Below, piece after piece: positions 22,033-32,570 of a stretch of DNA of 64,000 nucleotides; positions within the stretch are counted from its first letter, which is position 1; every line of letters begins with the position of its first letter. Position numbers and translations under genes: made by a program. This DNA comes from Symbiodinium natans (taxonomy: Eukaryota > Sar > Dinophyceae > Suessiales > Symbiodiniaceae): NCBI GenBank assembly GCA_905221605.1, contig CAJNDS010000824.1, forward strand, positions 575,001 through 639,000, given 5' to 3'. The notes beneath the pieces are model-generated. The model saw only the letters and a list, made by a program, of their open reading frames with translations, made no database searches and was not told the origin of the DNA.

Positions 22033-22301
22033 GGTTTAGCTTTGGCTGGGATTGAGGTTTTCAGGGTTGGGGGGGTTGTGGGCGAGCTCTGCGGTGTACC
22101 TGCGGTGTACCTGGACACTCAACTGTAGCCTGTGGTTATTGTACCCCACTTGGCGTTTGGAAGTACAAGCTACAAGAACAAGGCACCCGCAAAAAAAACA
22201 ATCAGCTAAGCAACACGAAGCAGTGTTCATCTGGCATTTTCCAAATTTAAAAATCGTCTCCAAGGCGTGTTTCTGAAAGGGTAGATCCAGTTGGGCTGCA
22301 G

Positions 22302-22386
22302 GAATGCTTGAAGCAGATTCGCTACCTCAGCCACACCCTCAGTGCTTCTCAATGCTGCGTCCATGCCTGTGTGCCCGCACCCACAG
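22302..22386 (+). CDS. Candidate exon ECLKQIRYLSHTLSASQCCV
   Basis: GGCTGCAG|G acceptor, CCACAG|GTATCT donor, 85 nt. Confidence 0.55.
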
Positions 22387-22457
22387 GTATCTAATCCTTG
22401 TTTAGGGTTTAGGGTTTAGGGTTTAGGGTTTGACATTTGCATCCCGAAAAACTCGAG

Positions 22458-22525
22458 GTGACCATTCTTTCGAGGCATCGCTTTGACCGCATGTGGCATG
22501 TGTGTTCCATCGGCCTCGCGCAGAG
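22458..22525 (+). CDS. Candidate exon VTILSRHRFDRMWHVCSIGL
   Basis: CTCGAG|G acceptor, CAGAG|GTGGGT donor, then a 155-bp TTTAGGG array. Confidence 0.5.
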
Positions 22526-22528
22526 GTG

Positions 22529-22684
22529 GGTTTAGGGTTTAGGGTTTAGGGTTTAGGGTTTAGGGTTTAGGGTTTAGGGTTAGGGTTTAGGGTTTAGGGT
22601 TTAGGGTTTAGGGTTTAGGGTTTAGGGTTTAGGGTTTAGGGTTTAGGGTTTAGGGTTTAGGGTTTAGGGTTTAGGGTTTAGGGT
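22529..22684 (+). repeat. TTTAGGG array, 155 bp
   Basis: 22 near-perfect units with one TTAGGG. Confidence 0.97.
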
Positions 22685-22699
22685 ATTGCTCACGCTTTG

Positions 22700-22918
22700 A
22701 ATACTCTGACGAGTGCTTCTGAAGGCCGAAATTGAAAAGTACACCTTGGTGTCCTTCCGGCCCCTCCGAAAGCCGCCCCCAAATTGCGGGGCAGCACAAA
22801 GGTCCCAATTCAAGCCCAGGCTCTGGGGACTCTCTGACAGAGCACCTCGAGCGTCCTTTGCTGAAGCTGCGGCAGCCACACTGGCTGCATGCTGGCGGGA
22901 GGGTTTTCTGGGCGTACA
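22700..22918 (+). CDS. Candidate coding stretch, frame unsure
   Basis: Two overlapping + frames are open (one with AEIEKYTLVSFRPLRK, one with EHLERPLLKLRQPHWLH) and the stretch ends GTACAG|GTGGTC. Flanked by a TTTAGGG array and an inverted-repeat element. Confidence 0.35.
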
Positions 22919-22929
22919 GGTGGTCACAG

Positions 22930-23040
22930 ACCCCCAAAACTAGAACCCCCAAAATAGTACCCCATACTACTATTGGGCCATTCTTAGGCCTTAAGGAGAT
23001 CCACAGTTTGGATCCTCCCAGGGTCTGGGTAACTGCCCCT
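22930..23040. mobile_element. Family-E element
   Basis: Shares TAGTACCCCATACTACTAT and GGATCCTCCCAGGGTCTG with 35761; a 30-bp fragment lies at 31027-31056. Confidence 0.5.
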
Positions 23041-23416
23041 GAACCCCTAAACCCCTAAACCCCTAAACCCATAAACCCCTAAACCCTAAACCCTAAACCT
23101 TATAAGTGGAGAAACTGCAAGCAGCTTGTGGTGGCCAGACCAAATGAAGGGTTTAGGGTTTAGGGATTATAGGGTTTAGGGTTTAGGGTTTCTGGTTTAG
23201 GGTTTAGGGATTAGGGTTTAGGGTTTAGGGTTTAGGGTTCATCTCCCAGGGCCGCCCCTTGGGTCGCGGGGCAAAAGGGGCGGTTGTAATCCTTCCAGCT
23301 CAACGTTTTAACCCTAAGCTTATAAACCCCTAAACCCTAAACGCTAAACACAAAACTTATAAGCCCCTGAATTTGTAAACCCTATACTTAAAAACCCTAA
23401 ACCCTCCCGCAAGCAG

Positions 23417-23457
23417 GTGATCAGGGACCCAGCAAACTTCTGAAATATCTGCCCCAA
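23417..23457 (+). CDS. Candidate exon DQGPSKLLKYLPQ
   Basis: AAGCAG|G acceptor and a standard donor CCCAA|GTAAGC. Confidence 0.5.
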
Positions 23458-23539
23458 GTAAGCCTAAACCCGAAACCCTAAGCTCCCTAACCCTGAACCC
23501 CTAAACCCTAAACCCTAAACCCTAAACCCCACAGCCCAG

Positions 23540-23630
23540 GTTCACCTTCTGGGTGCGGGTGCTCGAGAACGGCGTGCAGTTGCTGGGGCTTCATATCTCG
23601 GGCTCCGGCGACTTGTCCAAGATTTCTGCG
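23540..23630 (+). CDS. Candidate exon FTFWVRVLENGVQLLGLHIS
   Basis: AGCCCAG|G acceptor after a CCCTAAA array; donor TCTGCG|GTTTAGG starts the downstream repeats. 30 codons. One of the most convincing islands, but no family recognised. Confidence 0.6.
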
Positions 23631-23732
23631 GTTTAGGGTTTAGGCTTTTTGGTGCCTTGCGAACCCTAAACCCTAAACCCTAAACCCTAAACCCTAAACC
23701 CTAAACCCTAAACCCTAAACCCTAAACCCCAG

Positions 23733-23800
23733 GCTTTCAGGAGCCAAGCAACAGGGATCCGTAATGAACGCACAAATGAACGCACAGCCTCAAACCATAG
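23733..23800 (+). CDS. Candidate exon AFRSQATGIRNERTNERT
   Basis: CCCCAG|G acceptor, CCATAG|GCTGCC donor. Contains an 11-base direct repeat (NERT twice). Confidence 0.45.
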
Positions 23801-23997
23801 GCTGCCCTACTTGGGCCTTGCGGTTTACTTGGGGTTTAGGGTTTAGGGTTTAGGGTTTAGGGTTTAGGGTTTAGGGTTTAGGGTTTAGGGTTTGGGGTTT
23901 TTGTTGGGGTTTCGGGTCTCGGGCTTAGGGTTGGCTAAGGTTTATCTCCTAGACTCCTAGAGGTGATGTGTACACATGTAAGCCTTGCTCACTATAG

Positions 23998-24098
23998 GTT
24001 TCGGCTTCAGTGTGAGTGTAGCCTCTGAAGTGGCAGTGGACAAGAACCAGGACGCCCGTACAGGGCTAGGATCATACGCTACTACCTGGACCCACAAA
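23998..24098 (+). CDS. Candidate exon FGFSVSVASEVAVDKNQDAR
   Basis: CACTATAG|G acceptor and standard GTATGT donor; 33 codons, continuing TGLGSYATTWTHK. Confidence 0.55.
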
Positions 24099-24344
24099 GT
24101 ATGTAAACAGCACAACAAACCATCAAAGGACCACTATTGCACATATTTTGGGGGCTTAGGAAAGGGGGAAACCATTTTCTCCTAGGTTACTGAGAAAACC
24201 TGCTGAGACGTGGTGGGGTAACTTTCCTGATATGGGCTTTCAAGAATTAGGGGTGCCTAGATTTCAGGTGACCCTCAACCCTAAACCCTAAACTCTAAAC
24301 CCTAAACATAAGCCCAAACCCCTGTATTTATGGTGTGTTTTTAG

Positions 24345-24396
24345 GAGACGTCCCACAGTTTGCCGATTCCAAATACTGGAGCTGACAGGAGTTTTG
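24345..24396 (+). CDS. Candidate exon ETSHSLPIPNTGADRSFVF
   Basis: TGTTTTTAG|G acceptor; ends before a family-B inverted-repeat element. Confidence 0.45.
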
Positions 24397-24410
24397 TGTT
24401 TTAGGGCTTC

Positions 24411-24553
24411 TACTCGCAGGTTCATGGTACTTAGTAACCACTTATAACTGTACTCATAACCACTTATAAGCCCCTTAAGTGCCCGAATAGGGTTATAAGT
24501 ACAGTTATAAGTATAGTTATAATTGGTTAATAAGTACCATGACCTCCAAGTAA
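24411..24553. mobile_element. Family-B miniature inverted-repeat element
   Basis: Third copy; internal direct repeats of TTATAAGTACAG. Confidence 0.7.
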
Positions 24554-24606
24554 GGGTCTAGGGTTTAAGGCAAGAAGCCCTGAAGCCCCAACCCCACAGT
24601 CCCCAG

Positions 24607-24643
24607 GCAGCATTCGCTGGCTTGCCCTTAACGACCCACGAAG
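24607..24643 (+). CDS. Candidate exon AAFAGLPLTTHE
   Basis: TCCCCAG|G acceptor, CGAAG|GCCCCC donor (GC), CCCTAAA array next. Confidence 0.4.
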
Positions 24644-24707
24644 GCCCCCTAAACCCCAAACCCTAAACCCTAAACCCTAAGCCCTAAACCCTTTTGAGCA
24701 AAGACAG

Positions 24708-24765
24708 GCGAGGATCTGGCAAACTCCGTGAAGAACACCTTCATCGAGATTAGTTGGGGCCCTGG
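24708..24765 (+). CDS. Candidate exon EDLANSVKNTFIEISWGPG
   Basis: AGACAG|G acceptor after CCCTAAA repeats. Confidence 0.45.
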
Positions 24766-25169
24766 CCGAAGTTGAAACTTATTAGAAGCCTTATTCGCCC
24801 TATGTATGTGGGCTCCTGAATTCTACAGCCTAATGCCCCCTACACCCTAGAAGCTCTACAAACCCTACAAAACCTCCGAACCCTATATGCCCTCCTGATC
24901 CCTGAATCCTGCACGCGATAAGAGTGCAGTAATAAGCACTACCCAAAATGCTCATTCTAGTTGAATGGGCCCCTATTTTGCCTCAACATCTAAACAAGGA
25001 TGAGGGTTAGGGGTTCGGGATAGCAGGCAAAATGCTGCCTCTAGGTAAACCCTAGACCCTAGTCGCTAAATTAAAACGGTCCCAGAAGGTCCTCTTGGTT
25101 CGGGCCTAGGTTTAAGGGCCAGCCTGCATCATGAACCCTAGAGGTTTCGGGTCTAGGGTTTAAGGCCAG

Positions 25170-25230
25170 GGTGATACAGACTTGTAGGGCTGCCCGAGAC
25201 ACCCTGATGAATATCAGCAACCACTTCCCA
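25170..25230 (+). CDS. Candidate exon VIQTCRAARDTLMNISNHFP
   Basis: GGCCAG|G acceptor; CCCTAAA-like repeats follow. Confidence 0.35.
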
Positions 25231-25333
25231 CCCCTAAACTCCCTAAACCCTAGACTCCCTCAACTCTAAACCCCCTAAACCCTACACTCCCTAAACCTTA
25301 AGCCTTATCTCTCCAAACTCCCCAAACCCCAAG

Positions 25334-25368
25334 GTGGCTTTTTTGAGCTTCGCACTGTCAACCCTGCA
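25334..25368 (+). CDS. Candidate exon VAFLSFALSTL
   Basis: CCAAG|G acceptor, CTGCA|GCACTT donor. Hydrophobic, could be part of a membrane helix. Confidence 0.35.
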
Positions 25369-25512
25369 GCACTTGTCATAGTGGGGGGGGGGGGGGGTAC
25401 CATTTCACATGTTTAAAAGGGTGCTTAAACTCAATGAGGAATAGAAATTCCCTAAACCTTAAAACTCTAAACCCTGAACCCTAAACCCTATCCCAACCAT
25501 GAACTAGTGCAG

Positions 25513-25582
25513 GTGACATCGTCGAGTCACCACTCCGCCGAACGAGGGCCCAATCCTGGAGCGGACTCGTGGCGTGATCAGG
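25513..25582 (+). CDS. Candidate exon VTSSSHHSAERGPNPGADSW
   Basis: GTGCAG|G acceptor; donor ATCAGG|GTTTAGGG is the array start. Confidence 0.45.
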
Positions 25583-25666
25583 GTTTAGGGTTTAGGGTTT
25601 GGGGGTAAAGAAGACCAACCAAAAAAGCGGGTACCCTTACTGTAAGATGGTTACTGGGCTACCAAG

Positions 25667-25713
25667 GTTTGGTGATGATGTCATGAAACATTGCACGATG
25701 CTCTTCAACCAGG
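25667..25713 (+). CDS. Candidate exon FGDDVMKHCTMLFNQ
   Basis: CCAAG|G acceptor; donor G|GTTTGG. Confidence 0.4.
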
Positions 25714-25791
25714 GTTTGGGGTTTAAGTAGAGTTAGGGTGTAGGGTTTAGGGTTTTGGGTCTTGGGTCTAGGCTTTTCTGCCACTGTTTAG

Positions 25792-25855
25792 GGATTTCTT
25801 GCCCATGCGCCACGAAGTGGCCAGGACAATGGTTTTGGGGACAGGATTCATACAG
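25792..25855 (+). CDS. Candidate exon GFLAHAPRSGQDNGFGDRIH
   Basis: ACTGTTTAG|G acceptor, ATACAG|GTATGC donor. TTTAGGG upstream and CCCTAAA downstream, the reverse of the usual order. Confidence 0.5.
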
Positions 25856-26512
25856 GTATGCCATGCTGCAAACCCTAAACCCTGAACCCTGAACCCTAAG
25901 CCCTAAACCCAAAACCCTAATTAAACCCTAAACCCATAACCTTTATAGGGCTGAGAGAGACCCTCGACTCGGGAGAAGACATTGGGTTTTGGAGTTATTC
26001 AGGGTTTTGGGTTCAATTAACGATTTACCAGACGGGGCCAAAGCAAAACGATAAGTCTGACCCTGTCTGCATTTTTTTTGTTTTGGGGGGGGGGGGGGGT
26101 CGTGCCATACTTGACCCCTTATTCCACTGTGTGGGGTCAGGTAATCTTTCTTAATCCTAGGACCAAGTGCCAGCTACATGTCCGAAAAGTTCCTTTTTGG
26201 GGGATACCTCGTTTCCTTTTGCTCCTAGCAACCATTTTTCCCATCCTCTTTGGGTACTCCCCCCCCCCCCCCCCCCCAGTTGCAGTGAATTTTCGAGTCC
26301 TCATGTTCTTCATATATATATATATGTATATGTATATACACATTGACATTTTTCTAAGCACCCTGAGCATAAGGCCCTGTAATCGGAGGAACCCAAAGAT
26401 GGGACCATGATCTAGAATTGTAGCAGTATTTGCCACATACTTAAGCCACGCGAGACATGCAATTTAGAGGGCTCGAGGGGTGTGAAGGTTCACAGCCCGG
26501 TTTTTTTTGTAG

Positions 26513-26568
26513 GTAGAAGTAGCCTGCTGCGCTGCCCTTTGCTCCCAATCCTGCTTTCTGGCTCGGGG
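26513..26568 (+). CDS. Candidate exon VEVACCAALCSQSCFLARG
   Basis: Poly-T acceptor TTTTTTTTGTAG|G fixes the strand. Confidence 0.45.
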
Positions 26569-26908
26569 TTGATGGTTAAGAGTTTGTGGAACCCTAAGCC
26601 CGAAACCCTAAACCCTAAACCCTAAACCCTAAACCCCCAACCCTTAAGCCCTACTGCAACCCCTACACCCCAAAACCCAAACACACCCCCTAACCCCTGG
26701 AAACCCTAAAACCCCTGCAGCCCGTCACCGCCTCAGGAACACGTGTACAGGCCAGGAGAGGGGCTTGACTCCTCCCCCCCCTTGAGGTAATATAGGGGCC
26801 CTTAATAATTAGAATAGGGGTTTAGGGCCTATTATAGCAGAATGATAAAGGGCCCATAAGGGAACACTATTAGTACTTATTCCGACCCCTATTTCAGAGA
26901 GTCTGTAG

Positions 26909-26990
26909 GGTCGTGGGTGCACAATTCCTACGCCATCCCCGGCAAACCTAGCTCCTTGTTTTGGGAGAAGCTAGTTCCACTGGAAAAGCT
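26909..26990 (+). CDS. Candidate exon SWVHNSYAIPGKPSSLFWEK
   Basis: CTGTAG|G acceptor, AAGCT|GTAGCT donor. A 63-codon reverse frame overlaps (26928-27119), so the strand is not certain. A second + frame, DHQVKRSCLSPSKLINEK, follows at 27014. Confidence 0.35.
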
Positions 26991-27191
26991 GTAGCTTGGG
27001 GTCTCCCCCTCAGCTGACCACCAAGTGAAAAGAAGCTGCCTAAGCCCTTCAAAGCTTATCAATGAGAAGATTGCTTGTCGTGGGGTGAGGCGTAGAATCC
27101 TTGCGCATCCGACACCCATGGGGACTTGGAGCTTGGCTGTTTGATGTATAGACTTCAGGGCTCATAGGCATCACCCTAAACCTATAAACCG

Positions 27192-27492
27192 TGGCTCCCT
27201 AAACCCTAAACCCCTAAACCCCTAAATCCCTAAACCCCTAAACCCCTAAACCCCTAAAACCCTTACCCCCCTAAACCCCTAAAACCCCTAAACACCTAAA
27301 CCCCTAAACCCCTAACCCCCTAAACCCCTAAACCCCTAAACCCCTAAACCCCTAAACCCCTAAACCCCTAACCTCTAAACCCCTAAAGCCCTAAACCCCT
27401 ATATGAACCCCTAAACCCCTAAACCCCTAAACCCCTAAACCCCTAAACCCCTAAACCCCTAAACCCCTAAACCCCTAAACCCCTAAACCCTG
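27192..27492 (-). repeat. CCCCTAAA octamer array, 300 bp
   Basis: Largest array in the window; octamer homogenised. Confidence 0.97.
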
Positions 27493-27525
27493 AGCTCGGG
27501 GTTTCTGTTCATGGGTGCCCGGCAG

Positions 27526-27585
27526 GTCGTTCTTCCAATCGAGGGGCCCGAGTTCGGCAGCGTAGATGAAGACGATGGCGATGAG
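27526..27585 (+). CDS. Candidate exon VVLPIEGPEFGSVDEDDGDE
   Basis: CGGCAG|G acceptor, GATGAG|GTGCGG donor, exactly 20 codons, acidic end. Lies after a 300-bp CCCCTAAA array. Confidence 0.55.
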
Positions 27586-27751
27586 GTGCGGCTTAGGGCC
27601 TAGGGCTTAGGGTTTGGGTTTTCGGCTTTAGGGGTTGTGCATTTGATGGTTACCGAACTTGGTTAAACCCTAAACCCTAAACCCTAAACCCTAAACCCTA
27701 AACCAAATTCTCTAAAGTCCGAACCTCGAGCCCCACAGCCCCTAGCCTCAG

Positions 27752-27805
27752 ACTTCGTTCCAGAATTGCCCAAAACCCGGCCGGGGCGGGGCTTTCGAAC
27801 ACGAA
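27752..27805 (+). CDS. Candidate exon FVPELPKTRPGRGFRTRSP
   Basis: CCTCAG acceptor; open to TGA. Confidence 0.35.
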
Positions 27806-27827
27806 GCCCTTGAAGGACCCCCTGGTT

Positions 27828-27972
27828 TAGGGTTTCAGGGTTTTAGGGTTAAGGGTTTAGGGTTCAGGGTTCAGGTTTAGGGTTTAGGGTTAGGGTTTAG
27901 GGTTTAGGGTTTAGGGTTTAGGGTTTAGGGTTTAGGGTTTAGGGTTTAGGGTTTAGGGTTTAGGGTTTAGGG
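27828..27972 (+). repeat. TTTAGGG array
   Basis: About 19 units. Confidence 0.95.
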
Positions 27973-28007
27973 GAAACCTAAAGCCCCTTAGGAGAGTTGC
28001 TTACCAG

Positions 28008-28067
28008 GCCCAGAGTCTGCCCGGGAGCTTCGATAGCGCTCAGCCACCGGCCGCAGAGAGGATCAGG
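28008..28067 (+). CDS. Candidate exon AQSLPGSFDSAQPPAAERIR
   Basis: TTACCAG|G acceptor; G|GTTCGG donor. Confidence 0.45.
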
Positions 28068-28345
28068 GTTCGGGGTTTAGGGTTTATAGGGTTGAGGGTT
28101 TGGTGTTTAGGGTTTCGGGTTTGGGGTTTAGGGTTTGGGTTTAGGGTTTGGGGTTTGGGGGTTAGGGTTTGGGGTTTGGGGTTCGGGGTTTAGGGTTTGG
28201 GGTTTAGGGTTCAAGGTTCAGGTTTGGGGTTTAGAGTTTATGGTTTGGGCTTTAGGGTTCATGGTTTAGCCCCAAGCCTAAGTAGTTAATCATAAGCCCT
28301 CAAAGCCCACATCTCAAACCCCAGCGGTAGAAAAGGGCTTGCTGG

Positions 28346-28485
28346 GTTTAGGGTTTTAGGGTTTAGGGTTTAGGGTTTAGGGTTTAGGGTTTAGGTGTTA
28401 GGTTTTAGGGTTTAGGGTTTAGGGTTTAGGGTTTAGGGTTTAGGTTTTAGGTTTTAGGGTTTAGGGTTTAGGGTTCAGGAATTGG
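28346..28485 (+). repeat. TTTAGGG array with TTTTAGG variants
   Basis: About 19 units. Confidence 0.93.
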
Positions 28486-28922
28486 GGGTTTGCAACCTTC
28501 AAGTTGCGAGGATACGGCTTCTAGGGTTTAGAGGTTGAAAAGCTGTGGCTCTTCTTCTAGGATCCTATAAACCTGTGAGTGGGGGGGGGGGGGGAGAGGA
28601 GGGGGTTTAGGGCTTCGGGTTTTGGGACTACTGCTTTGCGGTGGAGGCACCCTGTGGCTAAACTTACAAAAGGCCCTAGATGATAGATCTTGACCTGCAA
28701 AGGGACATCTTGGCTTGTCCCGCTGCTGTGCTTGGGTGCAAGACATGCAGGAGCCGACCCCTAAACCAATCTACGACCTGAACGATTGCACGCAGTTCCT
28801 TTTCGTTTAATTGTACTAGCCATCTCATTGTATAATGAGTTGAACTTCAAACCCCAGAAGAGGAGCTACAATTACGGGCCAAGTAGACCGCCACAGTTCA
28901 GAGTTTAAGTTTCAGAGCCCAG

Positions 28923-28990
28923 GCAAAGTGGACGTTACTTGTCCAGCGCCAGTGGGAGCAGCCGGAGCCACTGGGACGCGCCGAACGAAG
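28923..28990 (+). CDS. Candidate exon, three frames open
   Basis: GCCCAG|G acceptor. Frames read AKWTLLVQRQWEQPEPLG or QSGRYLSSASGSSRSHWD among others; the right one cannot be told. Confidence 0.35.
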
Positions 28991-29162
28991 TTGTCCTAAA
29001 CCCTAAACTAAACCCTAAACCCTAAATTTAGGAGCCTCCGGCTCAGGCCGCCGACCCAAGAGGCTCTAAACCTCTCAACGCCCAAAGCTCAAATCCTTCC
29101 AGCCCGAAGCCCTGAACCTTAAAAAACTCTGCAAGTTGTCTTGGCCTGGCTGCTGTTTTTTT

Positions 29163-29294
29163 GGGGGGGGGGGGGGGGGGGGGTGGGCTGGGGTGGGGGG
29201 GGTAGTTGGGTGGGGGTGGGGGGGGCCAAAGGAGCCCCTACGCCCTGAGGTGAAGTGGCGCGGTCCTCCATGAAAAGTTGTGCACCGACCCCCC

Positions 29295-29327
<33 letters not shown>
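29163..29327. repeat. Poly-G run facing a poly-C run
   Basis: A G-run of about 22 at 29164 and a C-run of about 40 at 29287, 100 bases apart; could pair as a hairpin. Confidence 0.9.
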
Positions 29328-29551
29328 CGTTTTGAGGTTTTATGAGGTGTAGGGGAGGGGAGGGGGAGGGTTCCCTCCCCCAAAACCATCCAACACGCCG
29401 CCAGGGTCGGCGGACCCTAAACCCTAAACCCCAAACCCCAAACCCTAAACCCTAAACCCTAAAACTACATGGAGCAACCGGAGCAAAGCTTGTATGCTTG
29501 AATTCCGTGGAGAGCACGAAAGAGACGTGCTGAATCTGAACCTCACACCCT

Positions 29552-29654
29552 ACCTTAAGAGCCCAAAACCGACTTTTTGTAGGTTACCTAAGAATCCTAT
29601 AAGGGTTGCTTATGGCAAGATATTACAAACAAGTAGGTTTTGGGTTCTTAAGGT
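29552..29654. mobile_element. 103-bp inverted-repeat element
   Basis: Ends ACCTTAAGAGCCCAAAACC / GGTTTTGGGTTCTTAAGGT, one mismatch in 19. Confidence 0.7.
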
Positions 29655-29828
29655 AAACCCGGTGTTTGGCCGAAACTCCAAACCCTGAACCTTAAACCCT
29701 AAACCCCAAATCCTAAACCCTGAACCCTAAACCCTAAACCCTAAACCCAAACCCTTGAGCACAAGCCCTTAAGCCTATATTGTCAGAGGCCTCCAACTCA
29801 AAATGATTGGATGCATTTGGGTTTGTAG

Positions 29829-29895
29829 GTGCCCTGACAAGCCCCATGAGACACAAACACGGGTTCCTTATTGGCTGAGCCTGGAACAACCGTGC
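29829..29895 (+). CDS. Candidate exon CPDKPHETQTRVPYWLSLEQ
   Basis: GGGTTTGTAG|G acceptor; CCCTAAA array follows. Confidence 0.45.
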
Positions 29896-29929
29896 CCTAA
29901 ACCCTAAACCCTAAACCCGCAAAGCCGAG

Positions 29930-29995
29930 GTCAAGGTAGCCAGTTTGACAAGCTCAGCAGCGCCAGAGACGACCTCAGCACCATCGAATTGAGGA
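29930..29995 (+). CDS. Candidate exon QGSQFDKLSSARDDLSTIEL
   Basis: GCCGAG|G acceptor after CCCTAAA repeats, TTTAGGG repeats downstream. Confidence 0.5.
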
Positions 29996-30715
29996 TGCCT
30001 TATTCGGGCCCTAAAGGCTTTCAGTTAGGGTTTAGGGTTTAGGGTTTAGGGTTTAGCGTTTAGGGTTTAGGGGTTATGGTTGGTGAGTGCATGTATTGGG
30101 TGTTGTACTTCATGTATTTGCATTTATGGGGCGGTAGGGCTGTTTTGGGGTGCAGGGCTATAGGGCTTGTGTGAGATTTGGGGTTTATGGTCAGAGGGTT
30201 CACATGATGCGAAACAAGGTGGAGGGGGGGGGGGGGGGGTGATTCGGGTTGATATGGATCTTAGGCTCGGGGTTTGCACGCAACTTAGGGCAAACCCTGA
30301 GTTTTGGGGTCAGAGTTCTTCAGTTGTCGGTGCTTTCTGGTTCAGGGAGGCATTGAGTGTTTCGGTGTCGGGGGCCTCCGGTATTTCTGTGCGTGCAGGG
30401 TGCGATGAGGGCCTGAGGTTCGGGATGTTTCTTTTGGGTCTTAGGATGGTTTGGGGGCTGAGGTACCTCAACAGAGTAAGATACACGGAAAGCTCCCAAC
30501 GATTGTAGCCATCTTGGGCCCGAGAGACCCTCAAAGCCCTAACTGCCGAGCTGCGGCTGGACCCTAAACACGAAGCCCTAAATCCGTATGGTTCCGAAGC
30601 CTATTTGCATGCGAGGCTAGCTTTAAACCTACTGCCTCTACCCCCAACCCTAAACCCTAAACCCTAAAATCCAGACTGAAAAATGTATCGTGTGTTCCCA
30701 GCTTTCCGTACCCAG

Positions 30716-30759
30716 GTCGCGGAGGCCGCACTGAGCCAGCACCCGGAGCATCCTCGCAG
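30716..30759 (+). CDS. Candidate exon VAEAALSQHPEHPR
   Basis: TACCCAG|G acceptor, CGCAG|GTGACC donor. Confidence 0.5.
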
Positions 30760-30955
30760 GTGACCTTCTTGAGTTCTCCTCAATGCCCCCAAGCTGCCCT
30801 TAAAAGTCGCGGGCAAAGAACCTACATTGCCCAAAGAACATTCCGAAGCCCGAACAACCCTAAACCCTAAACCCTAAACCCTAAACCCTAAAAAACCCTA
30901 AACCCTAAACCCCAACAACCCGACACCCTAAACGCACCCGAGCATCGGATGGCAG

Positions 30956-31020
30956 GCGGCGAAGAAGGCTCGTGGGTCCAATCAGAGATGGTGGCAAGAG
31001 CTCAGTGGCGCGCTCAGATC
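30956..31020 (+). CDS. Candidate exon AAKKARGSNQRWWQELSGAL
   Basis: TGGCAG|G acceptor; a second frame (EEGSWVQSEMVARAQW) is also open. Confidence 0.4.
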
Positions 31021-31360
31021 CCCTTACCCCTGGGAGGATCCCAAAAGTAGAGCTCAGGGTTTTGTGTTCGGGGTTTAGGGTTTAGGGTTTAGGGTTTAGG
31101 GTTTAGGGTTTAGGGTTTAGGGTTTAGGGTTTAGGGTTTAGGGTTTAGGGTTATTCGGATTGGGGGGCTTGAGGTTCCTGGACACAGGCGTGCAGGGTTG
31201 TTAAGCTTTGCCGAGTAGTGGATGTCCAGGGAGCCCGTGGACCATGGCTTACCCAAAGAAAATAATCCCATTGCGTTTAGTTAGGATTTGGGTTTGGGGT
31301 TTGGGGTTTAGGGTTTAGGGTTTAGGGTTTAGGGTTTCGGCTAGGCCCCAAATCCTGCAG

Positions 31361-31465
31361 ACTCTTCAGTTTGAGGCGACAACTGCCCTATTTCGGGCTT
31401 TCCCATCGCACACCTGCCGCCGCTGGGCAAGAGGGGCCAAGACCCACCCCACCGGACTGTTTAGC
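31361..31465 (+). CDS. Candidate exon TLQFEATTALFRAFPSHTCR
   Basis: TCCTGCAG acceptor; 35 open codons between TTTAGGG arrays. Confidence 0.45.
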
Positions 31466-31559
31466 ACTGGGGCGGGGTTTAGGGTTTAGGGTGTTGGGTC
31501 CCTAAACCCTAAACCCTAAACCCTAAACCCTTAAGCCTAAACCCTTTCGGGCGCCGCAG

Positions 31560-31640
31560 GAGTTTTTGTATGTTTCTTTTGGTATGGACGCTCGTGTAGG
31601 AGGATGGCTGTGGGCTACCCTGAAGCGGCATGGTTGGAGG
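31560..31640 (+). CDS. Candidate exon EFLYVSFGMDARVGGWLWAT
   Basis: GCCGCAG|G acceptor after a CCCTAAA array; 27 open codons. Confidence 0.5.
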
Positions 31641-31689
31641 ATCCCATAAACTAGGGGGTTAGGGTTTAGGGTTTAGGGCTAGCACCCGA

Positions 31690-31792
31690 AGTAGGCCCTT
31701 ATTTCATTTTTTGGGGGGGTTGGGGTTCCCTTATAATCCTCTTTCAACCAAAAAGGGTTACCCTTTGTACTCCTACTCTGGGTCCAGTTTTA
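31690..31792. mobile_element. Family-F element
   Basis: AGTAGGCCCTTATTTC start, CAACCAAAAAGGGTTACCCT core. Confidence 0.5.
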
Positions 31793-32163
31793 GAACAAGC
31801 CACGCCCTTGACCTATCTCCTCAGTTTGAGCACAGGGCTTGCTTTAGTGTTTTAGGGTCTAGGGTTTAGGGCTAGGTGTTGCCCTAAACCCTAAACCCTA
31901 AACGCTAAACCCGAAGCCCTTGTTCCTGGTTAAGTCTCTCAATTAAAGTAAGTTTAGAGTCGCCTGCTGAGGAAGTTATAGTTTCATGAGTTAGTTCCAA
32001 TATCTGACCCCCAGTTATGCATACCTGTATGTTCACTAGATGAGCGAACATATGTAGTCCATTGAGTTCGGGAGAACCGAATAGATTTGAGAGTCGAGTT
32101 CAATCAGAACAAATGTTTCAATAGTTTTTTAAAAGGCCATGTTGCCAACTCTGCATTTTTCAG

Positions 32164-32245
32164 TGAAGCAATCAGTATCGTGCACTCCTGATGAAGGGTT
32201 TTGCCAGCGAAAAACAAAAACAAGCGCTTTCCTCTTGATCACTGC
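32164..32245 (+). CDS. Candidate exon KQSVSCTPDEGFCQRKTKTS
   Basis: GCATTTTTCAG acceptor; ends near TTGATCACT|GCTTGG. Confidence 0.4.
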
Positions 32246-32491
32246 TTGGGGGCTAAGCCCTACACCCCAACACGTTAACGCCCAAAATCCAAAACCCGCA
32301 CACCCTCGACCCTCAGCCCTCAGCCTGAACCCAAAACCCCAAACCCTAAACCCTAAACTCCTCCACCCCGAAGCCGTAAACCCAAAACCCTAAAACCCAC
32401 ACGGCCCTAAGCCCTAAACCCTAGACCTACACCCTGCACCACTAAACCCTAAGCCCGAACCCCAAACCCCTGAACCCCCGAATCAGCTAAG

Positions 32492-32570
32492 GTACCCGCC
32501 ATTTAAGCTTTCGGTCGGCCCCGGCAAGAGCCAGAAGCCCTTTGCCGACACACCTCCTGGGGCAGTTCGG
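32492..32570 (+). CDS. Candidate exon YPPFKLSVGPGKSQKPFADT
   Basis: GCTAAG|G acceptor; donor TTCGG|GTTTAGGG is the array start; 26 codons. Confidence 0.55.

Noticed and set aside
27192-27492. CRISPR array
   Set aside because: Units are contiguous 8-mers with no spacers.
29075-29389. Gly/Pro-rich reverse protein
   Set aside because: Produced by the poly-G and poly-C runs.
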